Positions 9,482 through 19,140 of a stretch of DNA of 64,000 nucleotides are shown here, one piece after another (the stretch's first letter is position 1; every line of letters starts with the position of its first letter). The translations under genes were made by a program, and so were the position numbers. Source of the DNA: TH-plancto1 sp043777375 (GTDB taxonomy: Bacteria > Planctomycetota > Planctomycetia > Planctomycetales > Planctomycetaceae); the NCBI GenBank assembly GCA_043777375.1, contig JAYWHX010000132.1, positions 47,784-111,783 on the forward strand, given 5' to 3'. The notes under the pieces are model-generated. The model did not search any database. It had not been told where the DNA came from and saw only the letters and a list, made by a program, of their open reading frames with translations.

Positions 9482-9562
9482 AAGGCGTCGTGCCGGACGG
9501 ACACCCCATCGGCCTGACGGGGGAGCAGTATTATTGAGTTCTGGGGGAGCAGCGGCGTCGGT

Positions 9563-10489
9563 TTAGGTGACGCCTACCGCTTGGAGCGGGGTGGCCGCCT
9601 CGTCTCTCGAAGCGGCGAGCAGTAGGTCTCGAAACTTCGCGACGGCGGCAGTCGGGGGTCGACCGCGTTTTCGAATGACCCCCAGCGGACGAGTGAGATG
9701 AACACTCGCGAAGGGGATCGCTTTCAGCAGCCCGAAATCAACTTCGCGCCGCACACTGTCGAGAGGGAGGATCGACACACCCGCCCCGATTTCCACGGCA
9801 CGTTTGATGTTCTCGATATTGTCAAACTGATGCACGATCTGGACTTCCACATCGGCATCAAGCAGGGCGCGGTCGATCTCGTCTCGAATCTTGAGATCAG
9901 GTGTGAAGCCAACAAAAGGCTGGTCCCGCAGGTCCACCAACTCGATTGATGACCGATTCGAGAGAGGGCTGCCGGGGGCGACGACAACACCCATTTCCTG
10001 CTGCAGCCAGTCGTGGCATTCGAGGTCATTGCGGCTGCGGGGGAACGACACGATCCCGAGGTCGGCATTGTCCCGACGCACTTGAGCGTACACATCGTCC
10101 GGGTGCAGGTACTCGAGTTGGACCTTCACATCGGGGTACAGCTGCTCGAACTTCTCGACGTAAGCCTGCATCTGGAGCAGACCGACGGAGTAAATTGAGG
10201 CAATCCGCACCCGCCCGACGATGTTGCCATGTCGAAGTTGCCGAACCTCGTCCTCGATGGCCTGGTACTCGTCGCACAGCTTGCGGCATCCGTCGTAAAA
10301 CACTTGTCCGCAACTAGTTAGCTCCAACGGACGCTTAGTGCGATCAATCAAGTCCTCGCCGAGTTTCAGCTCAAGCTGGGCGACCGATTGGCTGATCGCC
10401 GGCTGCGACATGCCCCGCACCTCCGCAGCCTTGGAAAAGCTGCGGTGTGAAGCGACATCGAGGAATATCTGCAGACTGCGAGACAACAC
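9563..10489 (-). CDS. LysR-family transcriptional regulator
   Basis: 308 residues, GTG start. Residues 1-60 hold the winged helix-turn-helix (LQIFLDVASHRSFSKAAE, then MSQPAISQSVAQLELKLGEDL). The periplasmic-binding-protein-like effector domain follows to about residue 295 (VRIASIYSVGLL, DLGIVSFPRSRNDLE). It lies just upstream of gltB on the same strand. In Bacillus the LysR protein GltC activates the glutamate synthase genes, so a local role here is plausible, but the sequence does not prove it. The effector is unknown. Confidence 0.92.
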   Translation of the reverse strand: MLSRSLQIFLDVASHRSFSKAAEVRGMSQPAISQSVAQLELKLGEDLIDRTKRPLELTSCGQVFYDGCRKLCDEYQAIEDEVRQLRHGNIVGRVRIASIYSVGLLQMQAYVEKFEQLYPDVKVQLEYLHPDDVYAQVRRDNADLGIVSFPRSRNDLECHDWLQQEMGVVVAPGSPLSNRSSIELVDLRDQPFVGFTPDLKIRDEIDRALLDADVEVQIVHQFDNIENIKRAVEIGAGVSILPLDSVRREVDFGLLKAIPFASVHLTRPLGVIRKRGRPPTAAVAKFRDLLLAASRDEAATPLQAVGVT

Positions 10490-10675
10490 AGGACTATAAG
10501 CCTTCTGAATACTGGCCGAGGGACTCCATAAACGGAATAGTACGTTTAAGGGAGGTCCAGGGTCAAGCAGCCGTGACGGTTTTTCAGTCGACGACCTCGC
10601 GTTTCAATCGTCGAGGGGGAATCCGGAGAGGAATTGGAACGCGGAAGACCTGGATGGCATCGAGCCCGGTCACGC

Positions 10676-11953
10676 CTATCGCTCGACATGCTCCGTACTG
10701 ACGGCACAATTTCGGTCGTCGAACAGATTGAGATAGAACACTTTCGAATCGGCGGGGATCTTCGCGGTGACCCGACCTGTCTGGGGATTGATCTCGGCGG
10801 GAATCTGATCCCACAGCCGGTCCGGCCATTTCCCGGAATCGCGAGTGAAACAGAGTTCGGCCTTGGCGAGCGGGACCTCGGATTGATACTCAGCCCACGC
10901 CTCATCGGCGGAGTGCCCTTGCTCCGTAATCGCCGGAAGCGGTTTCTCCTGGCGCAAGATCTGGTTCGCGAAGAGGTGGATCTCCTCGGGGTCTTCCCCA
11001 GCAGGTCCGTGCCCGTGCGGCATCCGGATTCGCAGACAAAGCGACCGCTTTCCCGGTGGAAGACGATAAGACTTCTGCCACGAGTCCAGCGGATACGCGA
11101 AGTCATTCGTTCCGTTAACCCACAGGATCGGCATCTTCGCCTGCCCCAGATAACTCGACGGGTCCCACTGCTTTAACCACAGCTGGGACTTCTCCGGCCC
11201 GAGCTTCTCAAACGCCGGGAGCCAGACCGAGTTCTCGCCGAGGAACCCGCAGCCGTACACGGGGACAGCGAACCGAAACCGTGAATCGACGCCCGCGACG
11301 ACCGAGGTCAGATACCCGCCCCACGAGATCCCCGTCACGCCAATCCGGTCGGCATCCACTTCGGGGAATGACCGGATGAGCGAGTGGGCCAGCGCCACCG
11401 CGCTGACCGCGTGGTAAGTCCATTGATCTTCGACAGGGGCGGACAACTGATCAAAGCTGGCATCCCAGCCCGGAGGTCCGCCGTGCTCGTGCCGTTGCCA
11501 ATTTCCATAAGTTCCGACTGGCACGCAGCCGCAGGTGTCCATCGCAATCGCGGCGTAACCCCGTGCGTTCCAGACCTTGACCCACCGGTCAAACGCCGTC
11601 CCTCCACCGCCATGAATCAGGACCATCGCGGGGAGCTTCTGGCCCTGGGAACCAGCTGGCACTCCGTAATACGCAAACACACGAGTCGGCTTTCCCTGGT
11701 AGGTCGCCCCTTCAAAGAAGAACGATTTCACCCCCTCTGCCGAGATGCCCTCGGCGGGGAACATCGCGGGAGGTTTTGAGAGTGCTTCCAGATCAAACTT
11801 GATCCCAGTGGTCGGGATCTTGTCTGACGTGGCTTCCGTCGTCGAGGACGGCTTGTCCTCCGCGAAACTCCAGCCGACGCCAAGGACCAGGCAGACCACA
11901 CACAGACGAGAGGCCAAACGTGATGCAACTCGACTGAAGGAATGCAGATTCAC
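10676..11953 (-). CDS. Secreted alpha/beta hydrolase (acetyl-xylan esterase/dienelactone hydrolase-like)
   Basis: 425 residues, GTG start with GGAG 8 bases upstream. A signal peptide is visible (SRLCVVCLVLGVGWSFAE). The oxyanion segment is MVLIHGGGG and the nucleophile elbow is GISWGGY; an Asp after the WVNGTND segment and a His in MPHGHGPAG could complete the triad. The C-terminal ~90 residues (from KAELCFTRDSGKWPDRLW) form a small beta domain seen in planctomycete prolyl-oligopeptidase-like esterases. It probably acts outside the cytoplasm on acylated polysaccharide, which is inference from family and context: a cytochrome fusion and a second hydrolase lie nearby. Confidence 0.85.
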   Translation of the reverse strand: MNLHSFSRVASRLASRLCVVCLVLGVGWSFAEDKPSSTTEATSDKIPTTGIKFDLEALSKPPAMFPAEGISAEGVKSFFFEGATYQGKPTRVFAYYGVPAGSQGQKLPAMVLIHGGGGTAFDRWVKVWNARGYAAIAMDTCGCVPVGTYGNWQRHEHGGPPGWDASFDQLSAPVEDQWTYHAVSAVALAHSLIRSFPEVDADRIGVTGISWGGYLTSVVAGVDSRFRFAVPVYGCGFLGENSVWLPAFEKLGPEKSQLWLKQWDPSSYLGQAKMPILWVNGTNDFAYPLDSWQKSYRLPPGKRSLCLRIRMPHGHGPAGEDPEEIHLFANQILRQEKPLPAITEQGHSADEAWAEYQSEVPLAKAELCFTRDSGKWPDRLWDQIPAEINPQTGRVTAKIPADSKVFYLNLFDDRNCAVSTEHVER

Positions 11954-11992
11954 AAGGTGGCTCCAATGCGGGGGGCGAAGCAGGCTCTTGAA

Positions 11993-12178
11993 TCAGTGGT
12001 CATGCCCGTGGTCATGATCATGTGCTGCGCCAAACAGAGGACTCTTCGGATCGCCTCGGGCAATCACGTAGGCTAGCAGATCGATGATCTCGTCCCGCGT
12101 CAGTTTGTCGAGCAGGCCCTTCGGCATGATCGAGGTCGTGGACTTGGTTCGCGATTCGATGTTCGACTTCTCGATCGT
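11993..12178 (-). pseudogene. Diverged remnant of the 3' end of the upstream giant cytochrome gene
   Basis: 62 in-frame codons including the stop encode a 61-residue segment that matches the last 61 residues of the protein encoded at 12688-17727; by hand 53 of 61 residues agree, including IMPKGLLDKLTRDEIIDLLA and the His-rich tail ending in HDH. There is no start codon of its own near the junction. Homology begins where the 129-residue membrane gene ends (12178). The remnant lies on the same strand as the full gene, about 510 bases beyond its stop. A nearly identical arrangement is present at 31748-31837 for a different gene. Confidence 0.85.
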
Positions 12179-12567
12179 CAATGTTGTTGTCGTATGATGC
12201 GCTGCGTAATCCAAGCATCGACAGCGGCGAGGACATAGAATCCGCTGATGATACAGAACAAGTCAAAAGACCACTCGGTCCAATTTGTGGGCAGGTACAG
12301 TTTGTTTTTAAACAAGAACGGAATTGCGTACGCCTGCAAGCTGAGACCCACGAAGCGAAAGACGTACGCTGCTATTGGAGATAGGGATTTCCACAGCCCA
12401 ATCACAATGCAAATGGTTCCTACGACTCCCAACCCAATTGTCGTTGGATATCCATCAAAATCTCCCGGTCGCGCGTGACCCATGGTTGCCGCAGCTGGAA
12501 TCAGGACAATGCATGGCAAGTAGATGAGCAGTTCGATCACAAACAGAATCAGGCGAAATGTTCTCAC
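12178..12567 (-). CDS. Small integral membrane protein
   Basis: 129 residues, GTG start. Four hydrophobic segments are visible: LILFVIELLIYLPCIVLIP, TTIGLGVVGTICIVIGLW, AAYVFRFVGLSLQAYAIPF and FDLFCIISGFYVLAAVDAW. The family is not recognised. It is inserted between the true 3' end of the cytochrome fusion gene (12688) and a diverged copy of that 3' end (11993-12178), and is on the same strand as both. Its base composition looks more AT-rich than its neighbours. It is most likely cargo of an inserted cassette; function unknown. Confidence 0.7.
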   Translation of the reverse strand: MRTFRLILFVIELLIYLPCIVLIPAAATMGHARPGDFDGYPTTIGLGVVGTICIVIGLWKSLSPIAAYVFRFVGLSLQAYAIPFLFKNKLYLPTNWTEWSFDLFCIISGFYVLAAVDAWITQRIIRQQH

Positions 12568-12687
12568 TGCGAACCGCTTTCTGAAAGGACAACACCTGTT
12601 GTCGGTACAAGTCGAACTCGATATCCCGACTGCCCAGGGAGCAGTTGTTTTAGTCTACTCCCTGGGCGAAGGCATTCATCCATTTCT

Positions 12688-15600
12688 CTAATGATCGTGG
12701 TGGTGATCATGATCGTGAGCGGCCCCGAAGACCGGGCTCTTCTGGTCCCCTCGGGCAAACACATACGCCAGCAGATCGATGATCTCGTCCCGCGTCAGCT
12801 TGTCGAGCAGACCCTTCGGCATGATCGAGGTGGCTGACTTGGTCCGCGATTCAATCTCGCTCTTCCTCAGCGTCACAGCTGCGGTCTTGGCTAGCGGGTT
12901 TTCGAGGAGTTTGAGGGAGTCACCCGTCTCTTCGAGGATCAGGCCGGTGAGGACTTTGCCCTCTTTGGTCTCGATGACGTAGCTCTGGAACTTCTCCCCA
13001 ATGACCGCCGAAGGATCGAGGATCGATTTGAGGATGTCAGCTGGCATTTGCTTGGCATCGAGCTTTGACAGATCCTGACCGACCTCTTGTCCCACACCAT
13101 TCAGCTTGTGACAGGCGACGCAGTTCGTCGCGGCGAAAATTTGCTTTCCATTGCCGAAGTTGCGACCACCGTGGGCCACTTCATACAGCAGCGGGGTCAG
13201 TTCTTCGATGGTCCACGCCTTGCGCGGGCGGTTGAGCTTCAGCAGATTGTCCTTCGCGACCATCGGGTTTGCGGCGAGGTATTTTTCTGGATCGGCTTCA
13301 TAGGCATCCAGATCCGCCACCACGAACAAGGCCCCGTACATCCGCCGCCAGTGTCCGGGGTAGGTACAGACGTATGGGTAGACCCCCGGTTCTTTCGGCA
13401 CGTTGAAGCTCAGCTTCTGGACGTTTCGCGGCTGGAGCAAAATGCTCTTCAGCAGGACCTTGTCGGAGTTCGGAACGTAGCTACGTTCGAGGGCCCCGGG
13501 CTGGGTCGCCTGGGCCTCGGCGAGGAGTCCGACCTCTTCAAGTGAACCCGGTTCAATGATCACAAAATTATGCGGCATGATGTCGGTGTTCTCGAACAGG
13601 AACTCGACCGGTTTGCCAGCTTGGACGATAAGTCGTTCCTTGTCGTAGAGCATCTGATCGGGCACGGTGCCAACACGGATGATCCGCACGCCGATCTCGC
13701 CGAGCTTCTCCCGCATCGCTTTGCCCCGATCACCGGGCAGCAATGAGGTCAGCTCATATCCGAACTGAATCGCACTCAATGCCTGCGGCGAGGTCCGCTC
13801 GGCCGGTGGTAGCGGAGCCAGGTAAGCGATCACCGAATCGAGCAGCGGCTGGGCTTGATCGCTGGCCCACTCAGTCTTTGGGAGCCGCTGGATGGCGTCA
13901 ATCGCCACGGACCGGTCGGAGCCTTCGAGAGCGAACTTCACCAGCTTGTTGAACGTATTCGCCTCTTGACCACGAACCGTGGTCAGAGCCAGCATCGCGG
14001 ATCGGCGAATCAGCAGCTCGGGATTGCCCGCCGACATGTCGAAGTCTGACTTCGGATCAGGGGCAGGAAGGTTTCGCTGGACTAGCACTTCGTCGCGGGA
14101 GTTGTCGAGAACCTTCAGAGTAAACCCTTCGAGGCGTTTTTGAAAACTTTCCGTGCGGTTGAAGACAGAGATCCGCTCGATCGGGTACTCGGCTCCCAGG
14201 TCGACTTCCCACCAGGGGTTCTCGTCACCCTCGGGCGTGTGGGTCTGGCCACCGGCACTAAAAATCGGATTCGTGTTTCCATCGATTGCTCTCTGCGCGT
14301 CGCCGCCGTGCGAGGTCTTCGATTGTGTCGCCTTGCCACGACGGGCGACGTTGGTGCCATCGCTCATCACTTCGACTTCGGCGAGGGTCAGTGGGCGTCG
14401 CCCCTGCAACTCGATGCGCACATAGCGACCAAAGGTGCCCTTGGCGTTTCCATGGCTGGCTCGCAAATTCTCCGGAAGCCCTTCGAGCAGTGGTTCAACG
14501 AGTGGGTAGAGCGCGGCCCGCACACTCGGATCGCGGATCATCGGCATGGCGTTGACGAGATCGCGAAGAGAGCGAGCGGACTGTGTGGCCATCTGCCATG
14601 ACTTGTCGACCGAACCATCGGCGGCAATCTTGGCGACGTAGCCGAGTTGCCGGGTCAGTGGCTGCTTCGATTCGGTCGCCATCTTCTCCAGCAGCGGGCC
14701 CGCTTGTTGCTGTTCGTCAGTCGTGAGTCGCGTCAGCACGCGCATCAGATCGAACGCGATCGTTTCCCCACCGCTCGATGTCGCATCGAGACCGAGCAGC
14801 TGTTGCACGAGGAACTCAGCTGCGGAGACTTTGTTGGCCGTTGCGAGGGTCCGCAGGACCGACTCGCGGAGTTCGTCGCGAACACCGGGTCGGAGCAAAA
14901 GTTCCTGCGAGACGGATTGATGTCGGGCGATGTTCTGGGGCGTCGCGGAGTCATGCGCAAGATCACCCTCTAATTTGAGCAGTTCATCCGTACTCATCGT
15001 CTGGTACAGGTATCGCGTTCCGGCTGGGGTCTTCATTGCAATCGGCTGCTTGGCTTCGACAGCCGATTTGTAGATCGGTTCGAGAGTCTTTAGCGTCTCT
15101 TGACTGATGTAAGTCACAGCCCGGTCAGCAGGCTGCTCAGCGGCGATGAGGACGACCTCAATCGCTTCGGGGACGGTTAGGAAGCTGGCTGTACGCACCG
15201 CTTCAACACGCACTCGCGGGTGAGCGTCTGCAGCTGCGACGCGAAGCAGGTCGAGGGTCTCGGGTACGCGGTCCTGCCAGTAGCAGAGAACGCGGCCAGC
15301 AGCAGCGCGGGCGCGATGGTCCTTTGACGAGAGCATCCTCTTGAGCAGATCGACGTTCACGACATCGTGGTACTGATGCATCCACAGAGCTTCGAGCATG
15401 TGATGCTCGAACTCCGGATCGTTCGAGCCGAGCGTCCGAGCCCATGACTGAACTTCGTTGATGACAGACTGGCTGTCTCGTCCACTGAGCTCGATCTTGG
15501 CCCGGTAACGCACACGGTCGTACGGCGACTCCAGCAGCTTGACGAGTTCGTTCAGCGGCTTTCCGACCAGTGACTCATTTTTGACGAGCGGTCGGCCCGT

Positions 15601-17727
15601 GGCGGTCATGCGGTACACACGGCCATGGATGCGATCTCGATTGGGGTCTCTCAGATTGTGCTGCATGTGACCGATGATCGAGTTTTGCCAATCGCCAAAG
15701 TACAGGGCTCCATCGCCTGCGATCTCCAGATCGGTCGGACGGAAGTTCGGTTCGGTCGACGAAACGATCGGCTCGACCTCGGTCCCGACGATCGTGCCGC
15801 CCTCTTCGCGAAGTTGGTACTGCAAGATCCCTTGAAATCCGATCACGTTGCCGACCAGCAGATTTCCTTGCAACTCAGGCGGGAAGTGCTCGCTGGAGAG
15901 AATCTCGGTCCCCGATGTCGGTCGGGTTCGCTGCTGGTAGATCTGCGGGGGACTGGCGTGCTTCTGCGGGAAGTTCATGTGCCCCGAAAAGAGCGTGCCG
16001 GGGTACGGCTGCGACCCGGTTCCGTCGTGAACGATGTCGTTGCCCCAGCGATCCCACACATGTCCGTGGGGGTTGGCGAATCCGTGGGTCACGTAGACGC
16101 TGAACTTCTGTGTGCGCGGTTCGTAGCGGAAGACACCGCCATTCGCACAGCGGGCCGATGGTCCCCAGACCGATTCGACCTGTGTGTGATGGAATGTCCC
16201 TTCCTGAAAGTACAGAGCACCACCCGGATCGAGCGAAAAGCTGTTACTGGCGTGGTGACTGTCGGCGGAGTCGAGACCGTTGAGGACGCGGACCTTGACA
16301 TCCGCCTTGTCATCGCCATCGGTGTCTTTGAGGAACAACAGGTCGGGCGCGTTCGCCACCAGAACCCCACCCGCGTAGAACTCAAACCCCGTGGGGTTTT
16401 GCAGGTCGCCCGCAAACGTGATGCACTTGTCAGCTGCGCCGTCCCCGTCGGTATCTTCGAGGATCAGCAGAGTGTCATTGACGGGGTCTTTCGGCTTCCA
16501 GTGGGTGTACATCGGCCAACAAGCGACCCACACGCGGCCCTTGGGATCGACGGCCATCTGGACCGGATTGATGAGTTCGGGGAACTGCTTTTCGCTCGCG
16601 AACAGCTTGATCTCCATGCCGGGATGGACCGTCATCATCGAGATCGCCTCGGCACCTCCATCGACGTAGACGTGCGTTCCGTTAGGCCCCGGCCCCGGCT
16701 TATTCGAGATGACTGGGATGAACGGCTCGGTCTTCGAGTCGTCGACGACGATGTCGCCCCTCCCCTGGGCGATCGACCAGATCCGCTCATCGCGAGAGCC
16801 GGTCATCTGATCGAGGATCGCCATTTCACGCTGGGCGACGACGCGGTTCGTCTGCTTATCTGGCTCGAACGAGAGGTCGGCCCGTCCGCCGAAGATCGAG
16901 AACCCGTCCGTCGTGCGATAGCGGTTGAACCAATGGAAATCCTTATCCTTGATCGCTTCGATCAGCTTGGAGTCGATCGGCTTGCCGGGGTTGTTCAGCT
17001 GGGCTGCCCGGTCGGGGGCCAGTGTGCTGATGATCTGCGCGGCCAGCCAGTGATGGGCACTATCGGTGGTGTGCAGTCCATTGATTGTCGGCTGAAGGGC
17101 CTTCTTCGAGAGGTCAACCACGACAATCTCATTAGCCGTTCCGATCTCGACCATCGCCTTGGCGTACATCGCAATCCGGGCGTTGATCTGCTGATTGCGA
17201 GCGGATTCGAGGTCCGAGGCATTCCGGGTTCCCAGAATCGGATGATCGTACTGATCCGCAATCGGAGCAGGCGTGATCAGGACAAGACGCGGAGCTGACT
17301 CCCCGTTGTATTTTTCCGCCAGTGTGTGCTTCACGAACCCATCGAGGTCCGCCTTAAACCCCTCGAGTCCCGCCTCGCCCTTCCAGCTTTCGTTGTACCC
17401 AAAGAAGGCGAACACCACGTCGGCCTGGCACCGAGTCAGCCACTCATCCGGAGTTCCGAAGTCCTGCGATCGCAGTCGCAGATTCAACTCATCTCCCGAG
17501 AACCCGAGGTTCCGGAACGACAGCTTCTGGTCGCGAAACTGCGTCTGAAAGACCGCCTCGAACTGCCCGTCATGCTGCAACCGTTCGGCCATGGTATTGC
17601 CGATCAGGCAGACATGATCGCCCGGCGGAAAGGCGAATTGGCCTGCGGGTTCCGCAGCGTTTGCCGGGGACACCATCCCTAGGCAGCCCGCGAAAAAAAG
17701 AGCGACGCCCAGCACGAATCGAATCAT
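12688..17727 (-). CDS. Giant secreted SGNH / PVC-type dehydrogenase / HEAT / discoidin / cupredoxin / cytochrome c fusion
   Basis: 1679 residues with a clear signal peptide (VLGVALFFAGCLGMVSPANA). Order: SGNH/GDSL-like domain (about 30-260), a PVC-type membrane-bound dehydrogenase propeller (about 365-720; DPKGRVWVACWP, DTDGDGAADK, GDGALYFGDW), HEAT-like helices, an F5/8 type C (discoidin-like) domain (around LTLAEVEVMSDG and WWEVDLGAEYPIERISVFNR), a cupredoxin (about 1350-1470) with H1386, C1454, H1459, M1463 in azurin spacing (C-x4-H-x3-M), and a cytochrome c domain with CVACH near 1536-1540. It ends in a His/Asp-rich tail. It probably binds polysaccharide and oxidises sugar in the periplasm or outside, passing electrons via copper to heme; this is inferred from the domains. 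Confidence 0.9.
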   Translation of the reverse strand: MIRFVLGVALFFAGCLGMVSPANAAEPAGQFAFPPGDHVCLIGNTMAERLQHDGQFEAVFQTQFRDQKLSFRNLGFSGDELNLRLRSQDFGTPDEWLTRCQADVVFAFFGYNESWKGEAGLEGFKADLDGFVKHTLAEKYNGESAPRLVLITPAPIADQYDHPILGTRNASDLESARNQQINARIAMYAKAMVEIGTANEIVVVDLSKKALQPTINGLHTTDSAHHWLAAQIISTLAPDRAAQLNNPGKPIDSKLIEAIKDKDFHWFNRYRTTDGFSIFGGRADLSFEPDKQTNRVVAQREMAILDQMTGSRDERIWSIAQGRGDIVVDDSKTEPFIPVISNKPGPGPNGTHVYVDGGAEAISMMTVHPGMEIKLFASEKQFPELINPVQMAVDPKGRVWVACWPMYTHWKPKDPVNDTLLILEDTDGDGAADKCITFAGDLQNPTGFEFYAGGVLVANAPDLLFLKDTDGDDKADVKVRVLNGLDSADSHHASNSFSLDPGGALYFQEGTFHHTQVESVWGPSARCANGGVFRYEPRTQKFSVYVTHGFANPHGHVWDRWGNDIVHDGTGSQPYPGTLFSGHMNFPQKHASPPQIYQQRTRPTSGTEILSSEHFPPELQGNLLVGNVIGFQGILQYQLREEGGTIVGTEVEPIVSSTEPNFRPTDLEIAGDGALYFGDWQNSIIGHMQHNLRDPNRDRIHGRVYRMTATGRPLVKNESLVGKPLNELVKLLESPYDRVRYRAKIELSGRDSQSVINEVQSWARTLGSNDPEFEHHMLEALWMHQYHDVVNVDLLKRMLSSKDHRARAAAGRVLCYWQDRVPETLDLLRVAAADAHPRVRVEAVRTASFLTVPEAIEVVLIAAEQPADRAVTYISQETLKTLEPIYKSAVEAKQPIAMKTPAGTRYLYQTMSTDELLKLEGDLAHDSATPQNIARHQSVSQELLLRPGVRDELRESVLRTLATANKVSAAEFLVQQLLGLDATSSGGETIAFDLMRVLTRLTTDEQQQAGPLLEKMATESKQPLTRQLGYVAKIAADGSVDKSWQMATQSARSLRDLVNAMPMIRDPSVRAALYPLVEPLLEGLPENLRASHGNAKGTFGRYVRIELQGRRPLTLAEVEVMSDGTNVARRGKATQSKTSHGGDAQRAIDGNTNPIFSAGGQTHTPEGDENPWWEVDLGAEYPIERISVFNRTESFQKRLEGFTLKVLDNSRDEVLVQRNLPAPDPKSDFDMSAGNPELLIRRSAMLALTTVRGQEANTFNKLVKFALEGSDRSVAIDAIQRLPKTEWASDQAQPLLDSVIAYLAPLPPAERTSPQALSAIQFGYELTSLLPGDRGKAMREKLGEIGVRIIRVGTVPDQMLYDKERLIVQAGKPVEFLFENTDIMPHNFVIIEPGSLEEVGLLAEAQATQPGALERSYVPNSDKVLLKSILLQPRNVQKLSFNVPKEPGVYPYVCTYPGHWRRMYGALFVVADLDAYEADPEKYLAANPMVAKDNLLKLNRPRKAWTIEELTPLLYEVAHGGRNFGNGKQIFAATNCVACHKLNGVGQEVGQDLSKLDAKQMPADILKSILDPSAVIGEKFQSYVIETKEGKVLTGLILEETGDSLKLLENPLAKTAAVTLRKSEIESRTKSATSIMPKGLLDKLTRDEIIDLLAYVFARGDQKSPVFGAAHDHDHHHDH

Positions 17728-17905
17728 GGAAGCCTTCCACAGGGTGACTGCTGATCAGGCAACTCGTGTCGCCAGAAAAGACGATAGCGACCGCCGTTGA
17801 GGGAGAAAAGTCGACGCATGCAGTTGTGCTGAAATATCGACACTCAGCTCGCAAGTGAGTCTGATTCTTTGAAGAACCAATATTGATTGGGGAGTACGAG
17901 ATCAT

Positions 17906-19063
17906 TCACTTCGTCTGTTCGACACTCGACTCCACTCGGTGAGGTTCGGTGGCCTCGGGTGGCTTCAAATGGGCATCGAAGAACGCTCCCATCAATTCGC
18001 GTGTCTCCACCGGCATGGAGTGTCCTCGCTGATGGACAAAGAACTCGAAGTTCTGCGGCACACCCAGTAGCTCATACACATCCGCAACCTTGAGTAGCAT
18101 TAGCACGCGCTGCTTCTGGGTCAATCGTGGCCCATCATTGAGAGCTGACACATCTAGAAACGCACGCGGGGCCGAGAGGGCCATGACTTCGTGGAAGTCG
18201 ATCGGCGGCAGCTGGCCCGCCAACAGCTGGGGACGGAGATGTTTGAAGTAGATGTACCAGTGGTCGCGGGACCATTCAGTGACACTGCTGTTGTGCCGAA
18301 AAAACGCTGCACTGCAATTGTCCGCAGCTGCTTTGACACGTGCATCGTACGCTGACAGGAAGATCGCCCCCTGCCCGCCGAGTGAATGCCCCATGGCCCC
18401 GATGTGGCCTTTGTCGACGATATCGAGCGTCTCCAGCACGTCGATCGCGATCGAGTGCTCGAACGTAAATTTTCCGACAGCTGTCCACTCGGGATGCTTC
18501 TGATGGAACCGAGTCGTGTCATAGGCTCCCTCGGGAGGGATGCGACGGCCCGAGACGAAATGCTCGGGTGCGATAACGACGTACCCTCGCCGGACGAGAT
18601 GGTCAAGGTGAGCCTTGGTCGCATCATCCACCAGCCCAGCGGCTTGTTCGACCCCTTGAGGAAAGGTTCCGTGCAGAGCCACGATGGCGGGGAGCCGAGC
18701 TGTGTCGCCCGCCTTCTGCTTGGGGATCGCAAGATAAGCGTGGGCTCGCTCGTCCGGTTCGACGGCATAGCTAATCAGCTGACGTGTGTAGATTCCATCG
18801 ACCTCGACGGACTCATGGATCTGGAGTTCGAGCGCAGGCCGCTCGGGCTTGTGAGAATCTCGAATGAGATCGAGGAACCGCTGCTGGAGAACCTGGCGGT
18901 GCTGCGCCCAGTCTTCGGGGGATTTGATTCCGGTGGTGAGGTCATCCCAGGACGAAACGATTTCGGGAGGATCGGTGCGAGGACGGACGGGATCGTCGGC
19001 CTCAGTGGTGACGGCGGACATTGCTGCGACTGCCCATAAGACGAGAAAATGCCTCAGAACCAT
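17906..19063 (-). CDS. Secreted alpha/beta hydrolase family protein
   Basis: About 385 residues from ATG 19063; a GTG four codons upstream is also possible. The signal peptide is MVLRHFLVLWAVAAMSAVTT. The hydrolase core shows LPAIVALHGTFPQG (oxyanion region), the nucleophile elbow GAMGHSLGGQGA, an Asp in the ALNDGP region and a late His (HQRGHSMP) as likely triad members. It resembles planctomycete acetyl-xylan esterase/dienelactone hydrolase relatives; the substrate is unknown. The DUF1501 gene lies upstream on the same strand with a terminator-like hairpin between, so it probably has its own promoter. Confidence 0.85.
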   Translation of the reverse strand: MVLRHFLVLWAVAAMSAVTTEADDPVRPRTDPPEIVSSWDDLTTGIKSPEDWAQHRQVLQQRFLDLIRDSHKPERPALELQIHESVEVDGIYTRQLISYAVEPDERAHAYLAIPKQKAGDTARLPAIVALHGTFPQGVEQAAGLVDDATKAHLDHLVRRGYVVIAPEHFVSGRRIPPEGAYDTTRFHQKHPEWTAVGKFTFEHSIAIDVLETLDIVDKGHIGAMGHSLGGQGAIFLSAYDARVKAAADNCSAAFFRHNSSVTEWSRDHWYIYFKHLRPQLLAGQLPPIDFHEVMALSAPRAFLDVSALNDGPRLTQKQRVLMLLKVADVYELLGVPQNFEFFVHQRGHSMPVETRELMGAFFDAHLKPPEATEPHRVESSVEQTK

Positions 19064-19081
19064 CCCGCCCCCCACGCAATA

Positions 19082-19111
19082 TCAAAAGCCCAGAGGAGGA
19101 ACCCCTGGGCT
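19082..19111 (-). terminator. Rho-independent terminator-like hairpin after the DUF1501 gene
   Basis: On the minus strand, a 10-base-pair stem (AGCCCAGGGG with CCTCTGGGCT, one G-T wobble) has a 5-base loop and is followed by a short T run (TTTTGA). It lies 30 bases after the stop of the DUF1501 gene and about 20 bases before the start of the downstream hydrolase gene. Confidence 0.6.
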
Positions 19112-19140
19112 CGCTGTAGTAGAAGTACAGACAACACTTG

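Noticed and set aside
9520..9590. Terminator after the LysR gene (GGCGTC/GACGCC dyad at its stop)
   Set aside because: Stem is only six pairs and no T run follows.
15625..17298. 557-codon open frame on the plus strand opposite the cytochrome fusion gene
   Set aside because: It is a shadow of the high-GC coding strand; the translated product has no recognisable domain and the minus-strand gene is certain.
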